A DNA stretch of 64,000 nt from the NCBI RefSeq assembly GCF_008974325.1, contig NZ_BKCG01000002.1:124001-188000 (forward strand), given 5' to 3'. A model generated the notes under the pieces. It had not been told where the DNA came from and did not search any database. It was given only the letters and a program-made list of their open reading frames with translations. Shown piece by piece: positions 26,212 to 33,271 of the stretch. Positions within the stretch are counted from its first letter, which is position 1; each line of letters begins with the position of its first letter. Source of the stretch: Patiriisocius marinus (lineage in GTDB: Bacteria; Bacteroidota; Bacteroidia; Flavobacteriales; Flavobacteriaceae). A program made the translations under genes and the position numbers.

Positions 26212-26934
26212 CTACATTTTTCTTACATCTCCACTATAATTTTTGTTTTCAGATTTTACTGAAGGATCACCATAGTAATCAATTTGTCCACCACTTGTAG
26301 CTTTAGCTTCAAGTTTGTCCTTTACATTTACTTGAATATGACCACCGCTTGATGCTCTTGCGTTGCACACAGCACTTAATACGTTTTCAGCATTAATATG
26401 TCCACCACTAGAAGCTTTAGAACGGAGTTCTTTAGTTTTCCCTGTAACTTCTACATTAGCGCCACTACTAGCTTCTAAATATAATTTTTTAGAAAAAACC
26501 GAAGCTTCTAACATTGCACCACTACTAGCATCGAGTGTTATATCTTCATTTTTAATCTCATCTTCAACAATTACGTGAGAACCACTGCTAGCGCGAACTT
26601 CATTTAACGTAGTGTATGTAACAAATACTTTTTTAGATGAAGCTCTACCTATATTCCCGTCTACGCCTATACGTAACATTCCGTCTTCCACATAGGTTTC
26701 AATTACTGCCATTAAATTGTCGTCTGCTTCAACAACAACTTTTTGTTCTTTTCCTTCTTTAAGAAATACTTGTAATCCTGCACTTCCTTTTACACGGTCA
26801 AAATCACGAATGTTATCTCGTTCTTCAGTGACCACATTTCCGTTTCCATTTACTTTATTTAAGTTAATATCCCACTGGCAAGAAACCGCCGTAAAGGTGA
26901 GAACGCAAATGAATAATAATTTAATTGCTTTCAT
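26212..26934 (-). CDS. GIN-domain (DUF2807) lipoprotein
   Basis: 240 residues. The signal ends in AVSC (Cys19). The rest is the auto-transporter-like beta helix of the head GIN domain (DUF2807), visible as repeated ASSGGHI/ASSGANVEV turns. Such proteins are found next to PspC and PadR genes in Bacteroidota and are thought to act at the envelope; no enzymatic function is known. It is the last gene of a five-gene operon, 21 bases after PspC. Confidence 0.88.
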   Translation of the reverse strand: MKAIKLLFICVLTFTAVSCQWDINLNKVNGNGNVVTEERDNIRDFDRVKGSAGLQVFLKEGKEQKVVVEADDNLMAVIETYVEDGMLRIGVDGNIGRASSKKVFVTYTTLNEVRASSGSHVIVEDEIKNEDITLDASSGAMLEASVFSKKLYLEASSGANVEVTGKTKELRSKASSGGHINAENVLSAVCNARASSGGHIQVNVKDKLEAKATSGGQIDYYGDPSVKSENKNYSGDVRKM

Positions 26935-26955
26935 AATTTTTGATTTTAGTGGTTA

Positions 26956-28737
26956 TTAAAACTGCTCAGTTATTGTTGTTTCTTTGGTCTTCAAAGAATC
27001 GTTTACAATTACTTTCACTTCTTTAATTTTATTGGTTTTAATATCAAGACTTTGGTTAACGTCATCTTCCCAGTTTTCGGCAGGAATGTTGTTATCTTCA
27101 TAACTGTCATCATCCATAAAGTCATCAGTAGTAATGGTGTTACTGTTGTTTGTTTCTGTAGTATTTCCGCAGTCTAGACAACGTGTTCCATTTGCTGTAA
27201 TTAACAATTGTTTTCCTTCATCACCAACATCAAGAATGTCTCTATATCTTGAGTCGTTTTTATGAAACGATCTTGTATTGCTGTCTGCAATTAACGTAGT
27301 ATTTACAGGTAAGTAAAGTACTATTTCTAATTCTTGATCGTAAAAACGATTGGTTACATCTGATAGGAAAAAACCATCTAAAACAAGTGTGTTGTTACTA
27401 TATGAATAATTGTAGTTTATCGCTTCTGCGCGTTCCTTTGCGGCATTGTAATTTTTACCTTCAGCAGAACGTTCAATTACTAAACTAGCTTCATTTTCGT
27501 TAGTACTTCTAACAATCAATCTAATATCTGACGAATATAAAACTCGGTCACCGTTTTGATCTTTTTTTATTTCAGAACCACCACTTCTATACGCTTGGTA
27601 TTCAAACAATTTGTTAGAGTTCATAGCTAAGTTAAAAGGCTGCGATTTATCTACGGGCAGGCTTATTTCGGTTAAAGTGTTATCCTCGTAAGCACGTTCG
27701 CTTGCTTGTCTAATTCCGAAAATTGATAAGCCAATAATAGCTCCAATCCAGATAATGAATAGTGTTATTTTAGCGGGACTACCAATAGTTTTAATATTTG
27801 GAGCTACAATTTTTAATCCTAAAATAAATAATATTATTAATGGAATTCCTGCAACTATTGCTATTAATAAAGAAGCAAGCCATATTGGTGTGTTTGTACC
27901 TTCAAAGAAGTGCATAAACTCTGCGCCACCGCCACCGTTAGATATTCCTATAGTTCCGAAGGCAAATATTCCAACAATTAAACCTACAAAAGATACAAGT
28001 CCAATAAGCATGATAAAGAGGCCAAAGAATTTTAAAAATACTTTGAGTATCGCAACGATAACACTACCAATACTTTCGAAAAAACTAGCTGATTTTCGCT
28101 TTGATTTTTCCATGTATTTATCATAATCAGCATTTTTTATGCTGTCTGATACTGACTGATAGCCCTCTTTAAACTTTTTTTCAATATTAGATATATTGAT
28201 TGGTTCGCCCGTCATTTTAAGTTTCTCACTTGTAGACTCAGCACCTGGCACAAGTATCCAAAAAAGGATGTATGCTAGAATTCCAAATCCACTAGTTAAA
28301 AATGTTAGAAAAATCCATCCAAGTCTAACCCATATGGCATCTATTTTTAAATAGTGTCCAAGTCCAGAACAAACACCAGCAACAAACTTATTGTCGATAT
28401 CTCTAAAAAGCTGTTTATGGCTTGCAGATGTTGTGTAGTCTCTTTTAGGGGCTTCATCAGTGAAGGTTTCTTCACCCATAATATAGTCTTCCGGTTGTCC
28501 CATTACCGCTATAACTTCATCTACTTCTTTAATAGAAACAACTTGTGAGTTACTTTCTATTTTTTCAGAGAAAAGTTCAGAGATTCGTGCTTCGATATCT
28601 CGTATTATTTCATCACCGCCTAGAGGGTCGCTCAAAGAACGTTTGATAGCATCTAGATAGCGTGATAATTTTCCAAACGCATCTTCATCGATGTGGAAAA
28701 AAGTTCCTGCTAGATTAATATTGACTGTCTTTTTCAT
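26956..28737 (-). CDS. PspC-domain membrane protein
   Basis: 593 residues. An N-terminal soluble part contains DEVIAVMGQPEDY. The PspC domain spans residues about 110-170 (FVAGVCSGLGHYLKID then two membrane segments). Three or four further membrane helices (about 225-345) precede a large C-terminal region, beta-rich and presumably periplasmic, with a CLDCG pair. PspC proteins sense or respond to envelope stress. The start overlaps the PadR stop by 4 bases, so the regulator and its likely target are coupled. Confidence 0.9.
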   Translation of the reverse strand: MKKTVNINLAGTFFHIDEDAFGKLSRYLDAIKRSLSDPLGGDEIIRDIEARISELFSEKIESNSQVVSIKEVDEVIAVMGQPEDYIMGEETFTDEAPKRDYTTSASHKQLFRDIDNKFVAGVCSGLGHYLKIDAIWVRLGWIFLTFLTSGFGILAYILFWILVPGAESTSEKLKMTGEPINISNIEKKFKEGYQSVSDSIKNADYDKYMEKSKRKSASFFESIGSVIVAILKVFLKFFGLFIMLIGLVSFVGLIVGIFAFGTIGISNGGGGAEFMHFFEGTNTPIWLASLLIAIVAGIPLIILFILGLKIVAPNIKTIGSPAKITLFIIWIGAIIGLSIFGIRQASERAYEDNTLTEISLPVDKSQPFNLAMNSNKLFEYQAYRSGGSEIKKDQNGDRVLYSSDIRLIVRSTNENEASLVIERSAEGKNYNAAKERAEAINYNYSYSNNTLVLDGFFLSDVTNRFYDQELEIVLYLPVNTTLIADSNTRSFHKNDSRYRDILDVGDEGKQLLITANGTRCLDCGNTTETNNSNTITTDDFMDDDSYEDNNIPAENWEDDVNQSLDIKTNKIKEVKVIVNDSLKTKETTITEQF

Positions 28738-29072
28738 TTTTTGGCTTTTGTATTGGTTACTTTAGAAACGGCCATTTGTAGGTCGCTCCATGTGCTTGAT
28801 AATTCGGTTAAAAATAGATTCCCAGTTTCAGTGAGATCATAGTATTTTCTTGGTGGTCCACTTGTAGACTCTTCCCATCTATAAGATAAAAGGCCCGAGT
28901 TTTTTAAGCGGGTAAGTAATGGATAAATAGTACCCTCTACAACCAGAAGTTTCGCGTCTTTAAGGCTATCAAGAATATCACTTGTATATGCTTCACCATC
29001 TTTTAGGATAGAGAGAATACAATATTCTAGCACACCTTTACGCATTTGTGCTTTTGTGTTTTCAATATTCAT
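28734..29072 (-). CDS. PadR-family transcriptional regulator
   Basis: 112 residues with the PadR winged helix: QMRKGVLEYCILSILKDGEAYTSDI, then GTIYPLLTRLKNSGLL and the WEESTSGPPRKYY wing. Proteins of this family usually repress adjacent genes and are released by a ligand or stress. Coupled by 4-base overlaps to the small gene upstream and to pspC downstream. I infer autoregulation of this envelope operon. Confidence 0.93.
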   Translation of the reverse strand: MNIENTKAQMRKGVLEYCILSILKDGEAYTSDILDSLKDAKLLVVEGTIYPLLTRLKNSGLLSYRWEESTSGPPRKYYDLTETGNLFLTELSSTWSDLQMAVSKVTNTKAKK

Positions 29073-29251
29073 TGTGTTATTTTTTCTTTACAAAATTGTT
29101 CGTTTTTTAAGGTTACACACAAGTAGTTGTCTTTGCATGTATTCTCTTCACTTGTTATTTCTTGTTGATCTATTTTTAGATCATAATTAGCTACTTGTAC
29201 TCCTGTAAATTGAAGGGCTGCAGCTAGGATGAGGTTGATTAGTGTGTCCAT
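29069..29251 (-). CDS. Small hypothetical protein, 60 residues
   Basis: A short frame between the DUF4870 gene (2-base gap) and padR (4-base overlap). The N-terminus is hydrophobic (LINLILAAALQFTGVQVA) and three cysteines lie in the C-terminal half (CKDNYLCVTLKNEQFC). No family recognised. The tight packing in an operon is the main argument that it is real. Confidence 0.6.
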   Translation of the reverse strand: MDTLINLILAAALQFTGVQVANYDLKIDQQEITSEENTCKDNYLCVTLKNEQFCKEKITQ

Positions 29252-29253
29252 AG

Positions 29254-29793
29254 TTATAAGTCTTCTTCTGAAATGTTCTCTTCGGAAATTATTTCGTCAG
29301 TTAGTATTTCGGGTTGGTTAGTATTGGTTTCAGTTGGTATAAAAGGTATGCATAAAGGGTATTTGAAATATTCTCCTTTTGAAGCTTTAATTGTTGCTGT
29401 TATTACGTAGTACAATTCAAATAGAAACAGTCCTAAAAATAACATTCCAAAAACAAATAGTAAAGTAATATAGCCTCCTAAATTTCCTAGTGCATAATTA
29501 TGGTCATTATATGAACTATTATCTATTGTATCAATAAGTCCAATAAAATCTGAAGCAAAAATGGCAACAAATGGAAGGCTTAATAAACCAATTCCAAAAG
29601 CATAAACTAAAATGCTTAATTGAAAATTTATGACTTGTTTTCCATGATAATCTAAAAATGGCTTCTCTTTATGTAGTGTCCATAATAGTAAAGGAGCAAA
29701 AAAATTAGCGAATGGAAAGCAGTACTTTAAAAAGGTACTACCATGCATTAAAGCGCCTATATTTTTATTATTTTCAGTAGTTGATTGTTCCAT
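29254..29793 (-). CDS. DUF4870 membrane protein
   Basis: 179 residues with the DUF4870/Tic20-like pattern: HGSTFLKYCFPFANFFAPLLLW, the HGKQVINFQLS segment, and three to four membrane helices, ending in an acidic tail. Function unknown. First gene of the envelope operon (DUF4870, small protein, PadR, PspC, GIN). A TATATTTG box lies 20 bases upstream. Confidence 0.88.
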   Translation of the reverse strand: MEQSTTENNKNIGALMHGSTFLKYCFPFANFFAPLLLWTLHKEKPFLDYHGKQVINFQLSILVYAFGIGLLSLPFVAIFASDFIGLIDTIDNSSYNDHNYALGNLGGYITLLFVFGMLFLGLFLFELYYVITATIKASKGEYFKYPLCIPFIPTETNTNQPEILTDEIISEENISEEDL

Positions 29794-29812
29794 AGCCTAT
29801 TAATTTCTTATA

Positions 29813-29820
29813 CAAATATA
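29813..29820 (-). promoter_or_regulatory. -7 promoter box of the PadR/PspC operon
   Basis: Minus-strand TATATTTG fits TAnnTTTG, 20 bases before the DUF4870 ATG. No TTG at the expected distance. Confidence 0.5.
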
Positions 29821-29986
29821 TGTCTTTAAAAAGGTATTATGTTACGCATAGTACTAAAATTAACACAATATTAACATTTGGTAATTTATTAAAGTGCTGT
29901 TTTATAGTTGTTTGTGTGTTTTTGTAGCGTTTGATTAAAATTAGCATAAAAATTATTCCATTAAAAAATTGAACAATATTTAGGGG

Positions 29987-29994
29987 TATATTTG
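29987..29994 (+). promoter_or_regulatory. -7 promoter box of the DUF4442 gene
   Basis: TATATTTG, 27 bases before the ATG at 30022. A TTG at 29969-29971 is only 15 bases upstream. Confidence 0.5.
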
Positions 29995-30021
29995 CTATCT
30001 TCGCTAGAAACTTAGAATAAT

Positions 30022-30480
30022 ATGATGCCCACTCCTGCTAAAATTAACCTATATACGATGTTTAAATTACCTTCTGTTTATTTAACAGGTATTAGGGTAA
30101 AAGAACTTTCAGATAAAACCTGTGTAACATCAGTAAAGCATAGGTGGATTAATCAAAATCCTTTCAAATCTCTTTTTTGGGCTGTACAAGGTATGGCTGC
30201 AGAGTTAAGTACGGGTTCAATGGTTATTGGTGGTATTGAGGAAAGCGGAAAGTCAATTTCTATGTTAGTAGCTAACAATAAAGCAACTTTCACTAAAAAG
30301 GCTAGAGGCCGTATTAATTTTACTTGTAATGATGGTCATCTAATAAGGGAAGCTATTAAGGCGACTGTTGAAACTGGAGAAGGTCAAACCTTCTGGATGA
30401 AGTCTACAGGAACTGATCAAGAGGGAGATATAGTTTCCGTTTTTGATTTTGAATGGACAGTACGATTGAGGGCTAAGTAG
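30022..30480 (+). CDS. DUF4442 hotdog-fold protein (thioesterase-like)
   Basis: 152 residues matching DUF4442, a PaaI-like hotdog family: RWINQNPFKSLFWAVQGMAAELSTG, then VANNKATFTKKARGRINF and a terminal DEEGDIVSVFDFEW-like strand. The hotdog fold suggests acyl-CoA thioester hydrolysis or binding, but no substrate is established. Start may be either of two adjacent ATG codons. Confidence 0.8.
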   Translation: MMPTPAKINLYTMFKLPSVYLTGIRVKELSDKTCVTSVKHRWINQNPFKSLFWAVQGMAAELSTGSMVIGGIEESGKSISMLVANNKATFTKKARGRINFTCNDGHLIREAIKATVETGEGQTFWMKSTGTDQEGDIVSVFDFEWTVRLRAK

Positions 30481-30632
30481 TTGTCTTTTAGCGTATTGTT
30501 GAAAACTTTTTTTATTATTTAGAATCAATATTCGTTTGTATTGAAATATTTACTATCTTTAATCGTCTATAAATAAAAACATACAGCCTATACAGAAAAC
30601 ACTACTCTATTAACATTAAATTAAGTTACACT

Positions 30633-30830
30633 ATGGCTAGAGCAATGTTTGACTACACGAAAGCAGTCTTATCAAAAGTTAGTTTTGACACTACACTTTT
30701 TTGTAAAGAGCTTCAAAAAGCACTTTCAAGATTATTACCTTATGAGATTGAGGAATTAAAAATCTGGGTAGATTCTCTCGTTAAAACTAATCCACAATTA
30801 GATCAATGTTTGATCTATTTAAATCCATAA
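30633..30830 (+). CDS. Small conserved-looking hypothetical protein, 65 residues
   Basis: 65 residues, mostly helical, no signal peptide (MARAMFDYTKAVLSKVSF start, ELKIWVDSLVKTNPQLDQC near the end). It has an ATG start, ends exactly before a strong terminator, and codon use resembles neighbours, so I accept it as real. Function unknown. Confidence 0.72.
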   Translation: MARAMFDYTKAVLSKVSFDTTLFCKELQKALSRLLPYEIEELKIWVDSLVKTNPQLDQCLIYLNP

Positions 30831-30868
30831 AAAAAAGGCATCTTTTAAATAAGGTGCCTTTTTTTTAT
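30829..30868. terminator. Bidirectional terminator between small gene and oxyR
   Basis: AAAAAAGGCATC pairs with GGTGCCTTTTTT (one G:T) around a 10-base loop, with A run on one side and T run on the other. Convergent genes end on both sides. Confidence 0.85.
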
Positions 30869-30885
30869 TTGTATAAATGTATATG

Positions 30886-31821
30886 CTATTTAATAGGGCT
30901 CACAATTTTTACATCTTGAAAACGAATAGCTCCTCTTACCACACCAGCGATAACATCGTACATAGCATTAATTATTTGAAGTTTTAATTCATTTGTACTA
31001 TAAATAAGACTTACCTCTCTAGCTGGAGAAGGCTCTTCAAAATACCTTAATTTTGATAACTGTCTCTCAGGAATATCAAGTGTGTGTAAATAGGGTAGAA
31101 GCGTCATCCCTAATCCTTCATTAGATAATTTTATAAGTGTTTCAAAGCTTCCACTTTGTAATTGAAAGTGATCTTCAGAAATGGCAGCATTTGATTTACA
31201 TAAGTTGATAATTCCATCTCTAAAACAATGTCCATCTTCAAGTAACAATAAATCATCAAGATCTAAATCATCTACATTAATTTTTTCTTTTTCTGATAGT
31301 TTATGTCCTTCTGGTATATATGCTACAAATGGTTCGTAATAAATTACACGTTCTTTAATTTTTTCTTGCTCTAAAGGTGTTGCTGCTATTGCTGCATCTA
31401 AATGACCTCTTTTTAATTTTGAGATAATTTCGTCTGTGGTAAGTTCTTCTATTTTTAGTTGAACTTTAGGGTATTTGTTCGTGAAGTTTTTTAAGAACAT
31501 AGGTAGTAAAGTTGGCATCACAGTGGGAATAATACCAATTTTAAATTCTCCGCCAATAAACCCTTTTTCTTGGTCTACAACATCTTGCATGCGGTTTGAT
31601 TCATTTACAATACTCTTGGCTTGAGTTACAATTTTTTGGCCAATAGGGGTTAACTCAATAGGTTTTGTACTTCTGTCAAAAATGACTATTTCAAGTTCTT
31701 CTTCTAATTTTTGTATTTGCATACTTAATGTAGGCTGCGTTACAAAAGTTTTTTGTGCTGCTTTGGTAAAGTTTTTAGCTTCAGCGACTGCAAGAACATA
31801 CTTAAGTTGGGTAATAGTCAT
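30886..31821 (-). CDS. oxyR: LysR-type peroxide sensor OxyR
   Basis: 311 residues. N-terminal winged helix-turn-helix (TQLKYVLAVAEAKNFTKAAQ, TQPTLSMQIQKLEEEL) and a LysR effector domain. The redox loop LEDGHCFRDGIINLC gives Cys199 and Cys208, the same numbers as the peroxide-sensing pair in E. coli OxyR. It should activate catalase, peroxiredoxin and similar genes on H2O2. It stands alone with its own consensus promoter. Confidence 0.93.
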   Translation of the reverse strand: MTITQLKYVLAVAEAKNFTKAAQKTFVTQPTLSMQIQKLEEELEIVIFDRSTKPIELTPIGQKIVTQAKSIVNESNRMQDVVDQEKGFIGGEFKIGIIPTVMPTLLPMFLKNFTNKYPKVQLKIEELTTDEIISKLKRGHLDAAIAATPLEQEKIKERVIYYEPFVAYIPEGHKLSEKEKINVDDLDLDDLLLLEDGHCFRDGIINLCKSNAAISEDHFQLQSGSFETLIKLSNEGLGMTLLPYLHTLDIPERQLSKLRYFEEPSPAREVSLIYSTNELKLQIINAMYDVIAGVVRGAIRFQDVKIVSPIK

Positions 31822-31838
31822 TTTGTTTAAATTTAAAG

Positions 31839-31868
31839 CAAATATAATTATTAATGATAGTTAGGCAA
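31839..31868 (-). promoter_or_regulatory. Consensus promoter of oxyR
   Basis: Minus-strand TTG (31868-31866), exactly 19 bases, then TATATTTG (31846-31839), 17 bases before the ATG. Confidence 0.82.
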
Positions 31869-31892
31869 AGCAAAAAAGTTTTTCTTTATAGT

Positions 31893-31933
31893 AAAATCCC
31901 GCTTAAGTTATGTACTAACTTAAGCGGGATTTT
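31893..31933 (-). terminator. Terminator of DUF2141 gene, 18-bp perfect stem
   Basis: AAAATCCCGCTTAAGTTA and its exact complement enclose TGTAC. It lies 19 bases after the stop at 31953 and upstream of the oxyR promoter, insulating the two. Confidence 0.87.
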
Positions 31934-31952
31934 TAAAATATAGTATGTAGTC

Positions 31953-32375
31953 TTATAATCGTATTTCCATTGAAATAGCTTTATTAGTAACGTTAAATTT
32001 TGCTGCAGACCAGTTAGGAGGCCCATAACTCATTGCGTTATTAGAAGCACCATAGTCCTCTAAAGGCATACCGTTAGCAGCAAAGTCCATTATCTTATTA
32101 TCATTTTTATCGTGAAATATGGTGATAGCGTAGGCTCCTGATGGTACATTTTTAAATGTAACTACTGCTTTTCCATCTTTAATTTCTCCTACTTGGCCTT
32201 GTATGGCTTCAGCTTTCATAAAGGTTGTTTCAGTATGTAACCCAAGTATTATCTTTCCTTGTGTTGAATTTGAAGGAACTGTTACTGTTATGTCTTGACC
32301 TTTAGTAGTTACAGATTGGGCGTTTGTGATAATAAATGTTAGACTAAGTGCGATTGATAGGATAATTGCTTTCAT
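31953..32375 (-). CDS. DUF2141 secreted protein
   Basis: 140 residues with a signal peptide ending ITNAQS. The DUF2141 pattern is clear: GKAVVTFKNVPSGAYAITIFHDKNDNKIMD followed by ALPLEDYG-like residues and YGPPNWSAAKF. A small beta-sandwich, exported; function unknown. Monocistronic. Confidence 0.88.
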   Translation of the reverse strand: MKAIILSIALSLTFIITNAQSVTTKGQDITVTVPSNSTQGKIILGLHTETTFMKAEAIQGQVGEIKDGKAVVTFKNVPSGAYAITIFHDKNDNKIMDFAANGMPLEDYGASNNAMSYGPPNWSAAKFNVTNKAISMEIRL

Positions 32376-32490
32376 AATTATAGGATTTAGTGGTTCGTAT
32401 TATTTGTTGAAGCAAAGATGCAAGGAACTTAAAGTTTCAGAAAAAGGGAATAACTGAATTGTTATATTTTATTGCTGAAATGTTAGTTTA

Positions 32491-32530
32491 AAAAAAATTG
32501 CGCAAACAATTCAGTAGTTTGCGCAATTTT
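32491..32530 (-). terminator. Terminator of the subtilase operon
   Basis: AAAATTGCGCAAAC and GTTTGCGCAATTTT form a perfect 14-bp stem with a 9-base loop; T run in the minus direction. It is 17 bases beyond the stop at 32548. Confidence 0.87.
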
Positions 32531-32547
32531 AATTAATAAAAATAATA

Positions 32548-33267
32548 TTAGTATTTCAAAAATTTTAAAGTCTCAATTTGATGATTATTGGTAATTAATT
32601 TTAAAAAATAGAAACCACCTGGTAATTGCTCGATATTTATAGAGAATGTTTTGGTAGTATCAATATTTTTTGATGAAATGAGTTTGCCAGTGATTGTATA
32701 GATACCGTAATTTAATATGTTATTATTGCTATTAATTGTTATAGAATTTACTGCGGGGTTAGGTGTTAAACTAGATTTTGAAATACTATTAGAATTTAAA
32801 GATAATATTTCATTACTATATGTCGCACTATTTCCTTCACCATTATTTATTTCTAAAAACAAAATGTCATTTTCAGAAAAAATAGCATAACTAAAATCAT
32901 TTTTTGCTAAACTAGGAGAAACATTCGTGTTGTAATATATCGAATTATGTGCTTGAACAAATTGGAAATTATCACCTCCGCAAATCCCTAATAATACAGT
33001 GCCGCCATCATCCATTAATGTAAATTGATCGTCAGAAATGTACATATCAATTAATCCCTGTAAATATTCTTGACATATTGAGGTTTCTACGTTTATTACA
33101 GTGTTATCCATAAAAAGAGTTGTGTTTTGTAACTCTTCTGGAGTAACTATATCTGTATTATCAATTGTAAGTTTTTGCAGAAACCATTCATTTTCTGTTA
33201 GTTGAGGGTTTTGGCTGCTAGTAACAAAACAAATCGATAAAAAAAGTATTGTGAAAATTTTTCTCAT
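32548..33267 (-). CDS. Secreted lipocalin/META-like protein with T9SS type A domain
   Basis: 239 residues. Signal peptide ends FVTSSQ. The middle (ENEWFLQKLTIDNTDI, then short beta strands and a disulfide-like ICQEY/GICGG pair) looks like the small lipocalin/META-type fold often placed before T9SS sorting domains; that is inference. The sorting domain starts at SSLTPNPAVNSITINS and ends ETLKFLKY. It starts 4 bases after the subtilase stop and shares its terminator, so the two are co-expressed and exported; a propeptide- or inhibitor-like role is possible but unproven. Confidence 0.78.
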   Translation of the reverse strand: MRKIFTILFLSICFVTSSQNPQLTENEWFLQKLTIDNTDIVTPEELQNTTLFMDNTVINVETSICQEYLQGLIDMYISDDQFTLMDDGGTVLLGICGGDNFQFVQAHNSIYYNTNVSPSLAKNDFSYAIFSENDILFLEINNGEGNSATYSNEILSLNSNSISKSSLTPNPAVNSITINSNNNILNYGIYTITGKLISSKNIDTTKTFSINIEQLPGGFYFLKLITNNHQIETLKFLKY

Positions 33268-33271
33268 TTTT

